64,000 bases of DNA, from NCBI GenBank assembly GCA_023265625.1, contig JAHFST010000012.1, positions 45,166-109,165 of the forward strand. The letters run 5' to 3'. Below the pieces are notes generated by a model. The model did not search any database. It saw only the letters and a list, made by a program, of their open reading frames with translations, and was not told where the DNA came from. Shown piece after piece: positions 18,962 to 27,010 of this stretch. Origin of the DNA: Deltaproteobacteria bacterium. GTDB lineage: Bacteria; UBA10199; JACPAL01; JAHFST01. The first letter of the stretch is position 1. Every line of letters begins with the position of its first letter. The translations under genes were made by a program, and so were the position numbers.

Positions 18962-20617
18962 ATGCAATCCTTCTCCCTCGTCGCCTTCCTCGGTGCGTTA
19001 GCCATCTTTATCTACGGGATCCGACAAAGTCGTTGGGGCATTCAATTGCTGGCGGGAGATCGGCTCCGTTCGGTCATTACCTCGTTGACCAAAAACCGTC
19101 TCATGTCCGCTTTCTCGGGGGCCCTGGTCACGCTCATCTTTCAAAGTTCCAACGCCACCATCATCATGTTGGTCAGCTTTGCCACCACCGGGATGATCTC
19201 GCTCACCCAAGCGATGGGGGTCATCCTCGGCGCCGATATCGGTTCCACCGTGGTCATCGCCCTGCTGGCCTTTCAGCAAATTTTCGACATTGCCCTGGTT
19301 TTTTTAATTGTCGGAGTCATGATTGAAACTTTTTCCAATGGAAAGAAGGCCCACTACACCGGCATGGTCTTGGAGGGATTTGGTTTTATCTTCTTTGGCA
19401 TGAAATTGATGATCCAAACGACGTCCCTCCTCAAAGGTAACACATTGATCCTAGAAATCTTCACCGCCCTCGGACAAAATCCAAGTTATGCCTTTTTGGG
19501 AGCCACGCTCTTCACGGCCTTGGTACAAAATAGCGCCACCACCCTGGGGCTTACGATGGCTCTCTCCTTTGCAGGGATTATCACACTCGATGACGCCCTC
19601 CCCATTGTCATTGGGGCCAACGTAGGCACCTCGGCTGGGTCCATCCTTGCCAGTGTCCGGGGCAACACCGCTGCCAAGCGAGTGGCCTTTTCTCATTTTT
19701 TCTTCAAGACCACCGGCGGGGGATTGGCCTTTCTCTTTCTCGCCCGATATAAACATCTGGTCCTGATGATTCAGGATGTCCTGCCTCAACATCAAACCAC
19801 CACCATTGCTCTATCTCATATCCTGTTTAATTTGGGTCTTTCGATCCTTTTTCTCCCATTCCTTCGGCAAGGGGCCTGGCTGATACAAAAGGTCATTCCG
19901 GAATCTTCCGAACCAGAAGAGAAAAAATTTGGCCCACAATATTTGGAGCCGAAAGCCTTAAGCACACCCGCCCTGGCCTTTGCCCAGGTCAAAAGAGAAA
20001 TACTGCGCATGGCCGGACTGGCCGCCGACATTTTTGAAAAAACGATCCTGGCGTTTGAAAAAGGCGATCTCAACTTTGTGACCTATTTGGAAGATGAAGA
20101 CGACAAGATTGACATGCTCGACCGGGAAATCAAATTTTACCTCGCCAAGATATCCCAGGAGAATCTCACCGCCGATCAGGCCCGCACCCAACTCCTACTC
20201 CTCTCCATGACGAGTGATCTGGAAGAGATTGGCGACATTATCAATAAATTAATCCTAGAACTGGCCAGAAAAAGGATCCGTAAGGGCTACACCTTTTCGG
20301 AAGAGGGCCTGGACGAGATCATTACCTTTCACCGGCGCGTCTTGGATAATTTTCATTTGGCCATCGCCGCCATCAGCTCCGACGATGAAACACTGGGGCT
20401 AAAACTTCTGCGCCATGAAAACGAGCTCTCCAATCTGGAAGAGGAGTATAGGCTCTCCCATCTGCAACGCTTGCAGCAAGGCAAGAAGGAGACCTTCCAA
20501 ACCACTTCGATCCACCTGGATCTTCTGTCCAACTTCAGGAGGATCAACACCAAAATCACCGCCCTGATCACCGCCCGATTTTCTTCGCATGCGGGCCGCT
20601 TCAAGCTCTCCGATTGA
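18962..20617 (+). CDS. Na/Pi-cotransporter family protein with C-terminal PhoU-like domain
   Basis: 551 residues. The first 320 form a membrane transporter made of two inverted repeats, each with the signature glutamine: LIFQSSNATIIMLVSF and ALVQNSATTLGLTMAL. A helical PhoU-like domain of about 200 residues follows (VKREILRMAGLAADIFEKTI..., SDLEEIGDIINKLILE). This NptA/YjbB type is associated with phosphate export or sodium-linked phosphate movement at the inner membrane; direction cannot be read from the sequence. It precedes coaX by 31 bases on the same strand. Start ATG 18962 lacks a clear ribosome binding site. Confidence 0.9.
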   Translation: MQSFSLVAFLGALAIFIYGIRQSRWGIQLLAGDRLRSVITSLTKNRLMSAFSGALVTLIFQSSNATIIMLVSFATTGMISLTQAMGVILGADIGSTVVIALLAFQQIFDIALVFLIVGVMIETFSNGKKAHYTGMVLEGFGFIFFGMKLMIQTTSLLKGNTLILEIFTALGQNPSYAFLGATLFTALVQNSATTLGLTMALSFAGIITLDDALPIVIGANVGTSAGSILASVRGNTAAKRVAFSHFFFKTTGGGLAFLFLARYKHLVLMIQDVLPQHQTTTIALSHILFNLGLSILFLPFLRQGAWLIQKVIPESSEPEEKKFGPQYLEPKALSTPALAFAQVKREILRMAGLAADIFEKTILAFEKGDLNFVTYLEDEDDKIDMLDREIKFYLAKISQENLTADQARTQLLLLSMTSDLEEIGDIINKLILELARKRIRKGYTFSEEGLDEIITFHRRVLDNFHLAIAAISSDDETLGLKLLRHENELSNLEEEYRLSHLQRLQQGKKETFQTTSIHLDLLSNFRRINTKITALITARFSSHAGRFKLSD

Positions 20618-20648
20618 AAATTTAAAATAACCCTGTTAGGGAACCAAA

Positions 20649-21413
20649 ATGCTCTTCGCCATTGATGTCGGCAATACCAATACCGTGCTGGGCCTCTTCG
20701 ATGACCAACGCCTCGTCCAACAGTGGCGCATTGAGACGAAAAAAGAACGCACCGCTGACGAGTTGGGCGTCTTACTCAAAGAGCTTTTTGCCCATAGCAA
20801 GATCGACCTCAAGGCCATTGAAGGAATCATCATTTCCAATGTGGTCCCGCCCATGCAACACGCCCTGGAAAGCATGGCACGACGCTATCTCCATCAAGAG
20901 CCGATGAACGTGGGACCAAAGACCAAGATCAAGATAAAAAATCGCTACCATCACCCCTCTGAAGTCGGGGCAGACCGCATTGTCAACGCCGCGGCCGCTT
21001 ACCACAAATACCCGCGGGCCCTGATTGTGGTTGATTTTGGCACCGCCACCACCTTTGATTACATCTCACCCAAGGGAGAATACCTGGGCGGCGCGATTGC
21101 GCCCGGCATCATGATCTCCAACGAGGCCCTCTTCACCCACGCATCCAAACTGCCGCGCGTAGAAATTGCCAAGCCGGCGAAGGTCATCGGCCGTCGCACC
21201 ATTGAGAGTATCCAGTCGGGCATCTTTTACGGTTACGTCAGCATGGTCGATGGTCTGGTGGAAAAAATTAAAAAAGAAGTCAAAACTAAACCAAAAGTCA
21301 TCGCCACCGGCGGGCTAGCAGGTCTCATTGCAAAAGATTCGAAGACAATCGAATCCGTCGCCCCCCACCTCACCCTCGAGGGGCTCCGGCTTATTTGGGA
21401 TTGGAATCAATGA
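20649..21413 (+). CDS. coaX: type III pantothenate kinase
   Basis: First committed step of coenzyme A synthesis: phosphorylates pantothenate. 254 residues, normal length. Motifs: the N-terminal phosphate loop DVGNTNTVLGLF, ADRIVNAAAAYHKY, VVDFGTATTFDYI, GGAIAPGI and the C-terminal ATGGLA. CoaX enzymes need a monovalent cation and are not feedback-inhibited by CoA, unlike CoaA. The 3' end overlaps the convergent alanine dehydrogenase gene by 23 bases. It probably shares a transcript with the upstream Na/Pi transporter. Confidence 0.95.
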   Translation: MLFAIDVGNTNTVLGLFDDQRLVQQWRIETKKERTADELGVLLKELFAHSKIDLKAIEGIIISNVVPPMQHALESMARRYLHQEPMNVGPKTKIKIKNRYHHPSEVGADRIVNAAAAYHKYPRALIVVDFGTATTFDYISPKGEYLGGAIAPGIMISNEALFTHASKLPRVEIAKPAKVIGRRTIESIQSGIFYGYVSMVDGLVEKIKKEVKTKPKVIATGGLAGLIAKDSKTIESVAPHLTLEGLRLIWDWNQ

Positions 21414-22473
21414 TGGCTGGATGAACGATCTTTCCCTCTTTCAAATTCAATCCTTTAGCGAAATTTGGATCTACAGCGAGAACCTTCTCTAATCCCAAAG
21501 CGGCTATCTTTTGAATGTATGGCAATGTCTGTTCCGTCAACGCCAACGTCGCCGATCGGGAGGCCAGTGTTGGGAGATTGGTTACACCGCAATGAAGGAC
21601 CTCATCTTGCCTGTAAACCGGATCTTTCAGCGTAGTCGGGCGGATCCCCTCCACGCAACCACCCTGGTCAATCGCCACATCAACGATCACCGAACCGGGG
21701 CTCATCGTCTTTACCATCTTGCGGGTCACCAGCCGTGGGGCGCGCGCACCGGGGATCAAGATCCCACCGATCAATAAATCGCTCTGCGCCACCGCTGCGG
21801 CGAGCGAAGTTGCTCCCGAAAGAACCTGGCAACGATTTCCCAACTTCTGTTGCAGCGCCAAAAGCCGATCCCTATTCACATCAAACAGCGTCACCTCCGC
21901 CCCCATCCCATGGAGGATCTGGGCGGCATGACTGCCAACATTACCGACCCCAAGCACCAAGACCTTCCCACGATCCTTGCCGCCAACCCCAGCCAACACA
22001 ATCCCCTTCCCACCCAGATCCTTGCGCAGATAATTCGCCCCGAGCAGCGCCGCCATCTTCCCGGCGATCTCGCTCATCGGCGCCAACAGCGGGAGCCGGC
22101 CCTCCGGCGTCTGGACCGTTTCGTAGGCAATGGCCGTGACCTTTTTTTTCAGCAGGGCCCGGGTCACACCGGGATTCGCGGCCAGGTGAAGAAAGGTAAA
22201 GAGAATTTGTCCGGGACGAAACAACGAAAATTCCGACGGCAATGGCTCCTTCACCTTGACGATCAGCTCCGATTTCTGAAAAAGCCTGCAACGGTCGTTG
22301 AGGATCCTAGCCCCCGCCTGACGATACTCGCGATCGGAAAAACCGGAACCTTGCCCCGCCTTCGATTCGACCCAAACAACATGCCCCTCCTGAGCCAGAT
22401 GAGACACCCCCACCGGGGTCATCGCCACACGAAATTCAAACGGTTTGATCTCACGCGGAATACCTATCAGCAT
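21391..22473 (-). CDS. ald: alanine dehydrogenase
   Basis: NAD-dependent interconversion of L-alanine with pyruvate and ammonia. 360 residues, normal length. N-terminal catalytic domain: MLIGIPREIKPFEFRVAMTP, VKVKEPLPSE and FTFLHLAANPGVTRALL. The Rossmann domain has GVGNVGSHAAQILHGMGA, and DVAIDQGGCVEG follows. It converges with coaX and overlaps its end. The gene upstream (fic) is on the same strand 18 bases away, so a common transcript with the Fic protein is possible, though functionally odd. It could supply alanine for peptidoglycan or deaminate it for energy. Confidence 0.95.
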   Translation of the reverse strand: MLIGIPREIKPFEFRVAMTPVGVSHLAQEGHVVWVESKAGQGSGFSDREYRQAGARILNDRCRLFQKSELIVKVKEPLPSEFSLFRPGQILFTFLHLAANPGVTRALLKKKVTAIAYETVQTPEGRLPLLAPMSEIAGKMAALLGANYLRKDLGGKGIVLAGVGGKDRGKVLVLGVGNVGSHAAQILHGMGAEVTLFDVNRDRLLALQQKLGNRCQVLSGATSLAAAVAQSDLLIGGILIPGARAPRLVTRKMVKTMSPGSVIVDVAIDQGGCVEGIRPTTLKDPVYRQDEVLHCGVTNLPTLASRSATLALTEQTLPYIQKIAALGLEKVLAVDPNFAKGLNLKEGKIVHPAIIDSNPK

Positions 22474-22491
22474 GGTAGTTTCCTCATCTCT

Positions 22492-23502
22492 TCAAATAAA
22501 ATAAACCACTCCCTTGCCTACACCCCTGTTTTGAATTTTCTTCAAACGGACCAAACGCTGCAGATCACTCTTCAAGGTGGGCCGCTTGATTTGGGGCAAC
22601 AGGGCATGGATTTGACCGATGGGAAAAGTCCCCTGGCGCATCACTTCCAGGATTTGCTGCTCGCGTCCCGTGGCATCCATCGCCTTGCCAATCGCGGGGA
22701 GACCGACATCGCCGCCGCGCATGATATTAAGAATCGTCTCCAAGGTGGACAACATCTCTTGGGCCACAAAAGCAACAAACACCTCCGTCTTACCTGTCAC
22801 ATCCGTCTTTTCCAACGACTCCAGATAGCGGCGCCGGTGTCGCATCTGAATGATGCAGGGGGGATATCGTTCCTGCATCAAGATCAGGTTCATCAGGATG
22901 CGCGCCATCCGACCATTTCCGTCATCGAAGGGATGAATGGCAACAAAACGATGGTGAAAGATGGCCCCACGCTCCACCGGATGGATTTCTTTGGCTTGAT
23001 GATACCAATCAAGCAACCTTTCCATTTCATCCCTCACATGGAGCGGATCGGCATAGTGGTGAATTTTTCCGGAAAGGGTTAGGACATGATTGGGTCGTTT
23101 TTTATATTGGCCGGGTGTGACCGGTTTTTGGATCCTCTGTCCCCCCATGCCCAGTGCCTCGGTAGCCTCAACTCCTTTTAATAGAACCGCGTGCAGTTCC
23201 TTGATCAACCCCTCGGTGAGGTTTCGTTTCCTGGCCACAATGTCTTGAAGCCCATCGATCGCCTCGGCGTGGTTACGCACCTCAAGATAATCCTTGAGCG
23301 GCCTTCCCTCCGAGGTCAGTCCCTCTCTCAAAAAGAAAGCGGTTTCCCCAAAAGTCAGGGTATTACCCTCAATCGCATTGGAATTGTAGGTCCACTCGAC
23401 ACGCAGTCGTTCCTGAAGAGACTTTCTTAACCCCAAATCCACCGGCTTGAGACGCTGAATTTCTTCATTTAACTTATTGATTTTAATTAATATTTCTTTC
23501 AT
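22492..23502 (-). CDS. Fic-family AMP-transferase-like protein with built-in inhibitory helix
   Basis: 336 residues. The Fic active loop HPFDDGNGRMARIL is complete (catalytic His, phosphate-binding Gly-Asn-Gly-Arg). The N-terminal helix has SNAIEGN, matching the (S/T)xxxE(G/N) inhibitory motif, so this is a class II Fic protein that is self-inhibited until released. The C-terminal 80 residues look like a winged helix (GTFPIGQIHALLPQIKRPTLKSDLQRL), which could bind DNA, possibly the palindrome at its own start. Fic enzymes AMPylate or otherwise modify target proteins; the target is unknown. It lies next to an AbiE-like pair in a small accessory block. Confidence 0.9.
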   Translation of the reverse strand: MKEILIKINKLNEEIQRLKPVDLGLRKSLQERLRVEWTYNSNAIEGNTLTFGETAFFLREGLTSEGRPLKDYLEVRNHAEAIDGLQDIVARKRNLTEGLIKELHAVLLKGVEATEALGMGGQRIQKPVTPGQYKKRPNHVLTLSGKIHHYADPLHVRDEMERLLDWYHQAKEIHPVERGAIFHHRFVAIHPFDDGNGRMARILMNLILMQERYPPCIIQMRHRRRYLESLEKTDVTGKTEVFVAFVAQEMLSTLETILNIMRGGDVGLPAIGKAMDATGREQQILEVMRQGTFPIGQIHALLPQIKRPTLKSDLQRLVRLKKIQNRGVGKGVVYFI

Positions 23503-23503
23503 A

Positions 23504-23529
23504 TGGATATTGATTAATAATTATATCCA
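23504..23529. promoter_or_regulatory. inverted repeat at the fic start, putative operator
   Basis: Perfect arms TGGATAT and ATATCCA separated by 12 AT-rich bases, from 2 to 27 bases upstream of the fic ATG. The placement over the start region suggests repression, perhaps by the winged helix of the Fic protein itself (inference). Confidence 0.5.
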
Positions 23530-23567
23530 AAAATAGCCAAAAAGCAAGGGGTCGAAATGTCAAAAAA

Positions 23568-24269
23568 TTATTCCCCCTCCAGTCGCAACTTCAACTGAAA
23601 AATCGTCTCGTTCCGAAGTCGGGTCTTTGCCCAGGCCTTCTGTTTTGTATCCAACAGTTCACCCATTCCGGCCAAGATGTGCCTGTCTCCCATTTTTTCC
23701 AACAGGCCGATGCATTTCTGCAGAAAGTTTTTGAACGATAAACCAGTCCTGGTTTCAATAATCGCCCGGTTGATCGGCCAGTTGCTCTCTAAAAAATACC
23801 ACGTATCATAGATGTCACGATTTGTTTTGCCAATTCGTTCCACCATCGCCACCATCTTATGCGCCGCCATGTCCTCCCGGGTCATGACCTTCATGGAAAT
23901 ACCCAGGTAGGCCTTGACTTCATACCGTGATCCAAACTCCCTGCGATTGATCTCCACCTTGATATTCTGCGACCCCGGGACTTTGTCATCATAGGACAGG
24001 ACGTAAAACAGGCTGAATCTTTTCTTTTCGGCCTCTTTAACCCTCCCATACTTTTCCAGAATCTTTTTCACCTCTGCAAAAACCAACTCTTCACTCCCCG
24101 CCTTGAGCAGATCAAAATCAAGATCCACCGAGAATCGGTTGAGGCCGTAAAACAAGTAGGCCGCTGTGCCCCCCTTGAAGCCTAAAATCGGGCCGAGCTC
24201 AGGGTCGACAAAAATGTCCTTCAGGATTTTAATCAGGATATTTTTATGTGTGGTGGCGTTGAAGCTCAT
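23568..24269 (-). CDS. AbiEii/AbiGii-type nucleotidyltransferase toxin
   Basis: 233 residues. The DNA-polymerase-beta-type core is visible: GFKGGTAAYLFYGLNRFSVDLDFDLL, with the GG(T) loop and the two Asp of DLDF, then HKMVAMVERIGKTNRDIYD with the conserved Lys and Asp-Tyr-like stretch of AbiEii. AbiEii toxins are GTP-binding or nucleotide-transferring enzymes; MenT relatives add nucleotides to tRNA acceptor ends. The start overlaps the upstream antitoxin gene by 26 bases, the usual antitoxin-first order. AbiE systems act as toxin-antitoxin and phage abortive infection modules. Confidence 0.88.
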   Translation of the reverse strand: MSFNATTHKNILIKILKDIFVDPELGPILGFKGGTAAYLFYGLNRFSVDLDFDLLKAGSEELVFAEVKKILEKYGRVKEAEKKRFSLFYVLSYDDKVPGSQNIKVEINRREFGSRYEVKAYLGISMKVMTREDMAAHKMVAMVERIGKTNRDIYDTWYFLESNWPINRAIIETRTGLSFKNFLQKCIGLLEKMGDRHILAGMGELLDTKQKAWAKTRLRNETIFQLKLRLEGE

Positions 24270-24819
24270 TTATTTTTCTCTCCATGCGCCGGTTTCCGCC
24301 ATAGACCGGAAAAATTTCCCAGACTTTATCCCAATTCAAGGGCAAAATATTGTCAAAGTGGTAATCTTTGCAGAGATAGAGGACGTCCAAAAAGGCGCGT
24401 TCCGCGGAGGCAATGGAATAATTTTCCCTATTCTCCATCCCGGCTCCACTGGTAAGAACGGCATCCTTGATCTTCCTAAAGTGATACCTCTGACCGTCAC
24501 AGGTGATTTCCCTGGACTGATACGAGGCAACAAAAATCTCCCCATAAAACTGGAAGGTTATTCCCACCCGGGCCAGCACCGTCTCAAAACTGACATACGA
24601 TGGAGTGAATATTTTTGTCGCCAGTTCAAACCTGTCGTAGTCTTTGTCCTTCGCATAAAACCCCCTGCGCACCGGATACAGCTGCCCCTGCTCAACGTAG
24701 TAGTGAACCCTCGATCCGGCCGTCAGCCGGTCGATACCGCCCCACAACAAAATCAGGTCTTTAAAGGAAAAGACGGTCTTGCCGGACCTCAACAGGGCGT
24801 TTAAAAAGCCTCTTTTCAT
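24244..24819 (-). CDS. AbiEi-type antitoxin / transcriptional regulator
   Basis: 191 residues. An N-terminal winged helix (FSFKDLILLWGGIDRLTAGSRVHYYVEQGQLYPVRRGFYAK) is followed by the AbiEi antitoxin region (TPSYVSFETVLARVGI, YSIASAERAFLDVLYL). In known systems AbiEi represses its operon by binding inverted repeats in front of the gene, and neutralises AbiEii. Matching arms TATGAGCTAA and TTAGCTCATA are present 5 to 45 bases upstream. It overlaps the downstream toxin gene. Together with fic this makes a compact stress or defence island. Confidence 0.85.
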   Translation of the reverse strand: MKRGFLNALLRSGKTVFSFKDLILLWGGIDRLTAGSRVHYYVEQGQLYPVRRGFYAKDKDYDRFELATKIFTPSYVSFETVLARVGITFQFYGEIFVASYQSREITCDGQRYHFRKIKDAVLTSGAGMENRENYSIASAERAFLDVLYLCKDYHFDNILPLNWDKVWEIFPVYGGNRRMERKINELQRHHT

Positions 24820-24823
24820 AAAT

Positions 24824-24864
24824 TATGAGCTAATCATAATAATAAATCTTATATTTAGCTCATA
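24824..24864. promoter_or_regulatory. inverted repeat upstream of AbiE-like operon, putative operator
   Basis: Perfect 10-base arms TATGAGCTAA (24824-24833) and TTAGCTCATA (24855-24864), 31 bases apart start to start, which is three helical turns. The surroundings are very AT-rich. This matches the known architecture of AbiEi autoregulation by cooperative binding to paired repeats. Confidence 0.6.
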
Positions 24865-24935
24865 TTATCAAATTTAGCCTGATCGTGTCAACCGATAATA
24901 AATGAAGGAGCACCCCCCTTTTGGATATTTAAAGC

Positions 24936-25790
24936 CTAACGATCCAGATAGGCTGGAAGCACCATGGATCTATCCACTACGGAAGCCAGAGGATGCTGGG
25001 AGCGATTGGCCCCTCCCATTTGGTAGCCGGCCAGGTCGACCGTTACGTGGGCAAAACCCTGCTGCTGGCCCAGTTGCACCACTTGCTCGCGGATGATCGG
25101 GTCCGTCAATCGGGAAATTTCGGCGGGATCAAGTTCGAGACGGGCGATCGGCTCGTGGAACCGGACTCGAAAAACTTTGAAACCAAGCCCCTTGAGTCCC
25201 GACTCCAGGGCATCAATCCGGGCCAGTCGTTCAGGGGTCACCTCCACCCCGACTGGAAAGCGTGACGAAAGACAGGCCAGGGCCGGTTTGTCCCAAATGG
25301 AGAGTCCCAACTCTTTGGCTAATCTCCGAATCTCCACCTTCCCCAACCCAGCCTCCAACAAGGGGCTACGCACCCCCTGCTCCCGTTTTGCGGCCGTGCC
25401 GGGGCGCACATCCCCTAAATCATCCTGGTTAAACCCATCCACCACCACCCCGATCCCCAATTTTCGAGCCTGACTCCAACACACCTCAAATAACTCCGTC
25501 TTACAAAAATAACAGCGATTCCCCTGGTTGGCCCGGTACAGTTCATTATCTAATTCATTTGTATTTATAATCAGATGGCGCATCCCAATCTCCGCGACCA
25601 CCCGCTTGGTCTCGATCAGCTCATAAGAGGGATAAGAGGGCGAAATCGCCGTCAACGCGATGGCACGGTCTCCTAAAGCCTGATGAGCGACTTGAGCGAC
25701 CAGGGCCGAATCAATCCCCCCCGAATAGGCCACCAAGACCGAGCCCATTTCGGACAAAATAGCCGAGAGTTTCCGTAATTTTTCATCCAT
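24936..25790 (-). CDS. larE: ATP-dependent sacrificial sulfur transferase LarE
   Basis: 284 residues of the PP-loop ATPase class: SGGIDSAL at 23-30, then GFNQDDLGDVRPG, and LACLSSRFPVG with Cys173 at the sulfur-donor position. There are additional cysteines at 93, 96 and 104 (NRCYFCKTEL...C). LarE builds the dithiocarboxylate of the nickel-pincer nucleotide cofactor of lactate racemase, giving up its own cysteine sulfur in the lactobacillus enzyme; cluster-containing variants with extra cysteines also exist. larB, larC and larA are not in the window, so the enzyme served is unknown. Downstream lies the accessory AbiE/Fic block. Confidence 0.9.
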   Translation of the reverse strand: MDEKLRKLSAILSEMGSVLVAYSGGIDSALVAQVAHQALGDRAIALTAISPSYPSYELIETKRVVAEIGMRHLIINTNELDNELYRANQGNRCYFCKTELFEVCWSQARKLGIGVVVDGFNQDDLGDVRPGTAAKREQGVRSPLLEAGLGKVEIRRLAKELGLSIWDKPALACLSSRFPVGVEVTPERLARIDALESGLKGLGFKVFRVRFHEPIARLELDPAEISRLTDPIIREQVVQLGQQQGFAHVTVDLAGYQMGGANRSQHPLASVVDRSMVLPAYLDR

Positions 25791-25810
25791 AAGCGCCCCA
25801 TTTTTTCAAG

Positions 25811-25837
25811 TTGACACCCAGACTTGGTTCATATAAT
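25811..25837 (+). promoter_or_regulatory. possible sigma-70-type promoter for the phasin-like gene and murI
   Basis: TTGACA at 25811-25816 and TATAAT at 25832-25837 are both perfect consensus hexamers. The spacer is 15 bases, shorter than the usual 17; TAATCA at 17 bases is an alternative -10. It points to the gene starting at 25895. Confidence 0.4.
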
Positions 25838-25894
25838 CATCGTCAGGTTTTGGCTATGATTTTCCATCTTTGCTGAGACTTTTTAGGGGGAATA

Positions 25895-26224
25895 ATGTTT
25901 AGAGAAGTCGTAGAAGACGCCATTGCTCGCGGGGAACGCCTTAAAAAAGATATCGTCAACCAAGTACTCAGCTCAGCGGCCCTCAGTGACCTCGTCAGTA
26001 GCAAAAAATTTGCCGACACCGTAACTCGGGTCATACAGACAAAAGATATCATCACTAAAGTGGTGCACCGTACGGTGGTCGACGCCCTGCGTGTGATGCG
26101 CATCCCCTCTAAAGAACAAATCGAGACCTATGAAAAGCGTGTTAAGAAACTTGAGACCCAGATCGATCGCCTGGGCCGACGTATCCTCAGCAAGAAGCTC
26201 AATCACAACTCCCATAAAAAGTAA
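25895..26224 (+). CDS. small phasin-like coiled-coil protein
   Basis: 109 residues, almost entirely helical and charged. The C-terminal part has heptad spacing (EQIETYEKRVKKLETQIDRLGRRI), similar in style to phasin/PhaF-type granule proteins or PHA synthase PhaE subunits. No catalytic motif, signal peptide or membrane segment. A strong ribosome binding site (AGGGGGA) precedes ATG. It lies 9 bases before murI on the same strand, so the two are probably cotranscribed. A granule-surface or scaffolding role is only a guess; no PHA synthase gene is present in the window. Confidence 0.55.
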   Translation: MFREVVEDAIARGERLKKDIVNQVLSSAALSDLVSSKKFADTVTRVIQTKDIITKVVHRTVVDALRVMRIPSKEQIETYEKRVKKLETQIDRLGRRILSKKLNHNSHKK

Positions 26225-26233
26225 GTTCGTCCC

Positions 26234-27010
26234 ATGAATGAGCCTATTGGTATTTTCGACTCTGGCATTGGGGGATTGACTGTCTTTCGCGAGATGCGGC
26301 GACAACTTCCCGGTGAAGATTTGATCTATTTGGGAGATACCGCACGTGTCCCTTACGGCACAAAATCGGCCGAAACCGTCACCCGTTACTCCCAACAAAA
26401 TGTCCGGTTTTTATTGCAGCAAGGCGTCAAATTAGTCGTCGTCGCCTGTAACACCGCCTCCGCCTTTGCCCTGGAAAAACTTCAGAAGGAATTCAGCATC
26501 CCGATTATTGGGGTCATCCATGCCGGGGTCAAACGAGTATTGCAGGCCAGTGCTACCCAGCGCATTGGTATCATTGGCACCGAAGGAACCATTCGCAGTG
26601 AAAGTTACACCCAGGAAATCTTGCGACAGGCCCCAAGCGCGCAGGTTTTCAGCCAGGCCTGTCCGCTCTTTGTCCCCTTGGTGGAGGAAGGGTGGCAGGA
26701 TACCGCCGTCGCCCAAGCCACCGCCGAGACTTATTTGGCGCCCCTGCGTGGCAAGATTGACACCTTGATCTTAGGCTGCACCCACTACCCGCTGTTAAAA
26801 AAGGTGATCGGCCAGGTGTTAGGCCCCGAGGTCCAACTCATCGACTCGGCAGAAGAAACCGCCAAAGAGGTCAAGGGTCTCGTCATACCCTCGCAAAAAA
26901 CAACCTCAGCGGCTGACCGCTTCTTTGTCTCGGATTCTACGGAACGTTTTATGAAGGTGGCGAAGGTTTTTTTGAAAGATTTCGGGCAGGCGGAGAAAGT
27001 GGAATTATAA
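26234..27010 (+). CDS. murI: glutamate racemase
   Basis: Supplies D-glutamate for peptidoglycan, the substrate of MurD, which is also encoded in this window. 258 residues. Motifs: IGIFDSGIGGLTVFREM, YLGDTARVPYGTKS, and the two catalytic cysteines in VVACNTASAFAL and LGCTHYPLL. The 3' end overlaps the convergent transketolase gene by six bases. Cotranscribed with the phasin-like gene. Confidence 0.96.
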   Translation: MNEPIGIFDSGIGGLTVFREMRRQLPGEDLIYLGDTARVPYGTKSAETVTRYSQQNVRFLLQQGVKLVVVACNTASAFALEKLQKEFSIPIIGVIHAGVKRVLQASATQRIGIIGTEGTIRSESYTQEILRQAPSAQVFSQACPLFVPLVEEGWQDTAVAQATAETYLAPLRGKIDTLILGCTHYPLLKKVIGQVLGPEVQLIDSAEETAKEVKGLVIPSQKTTSAADRFFVSDSTERFMKVAKVFLKDFGQAEKVEL

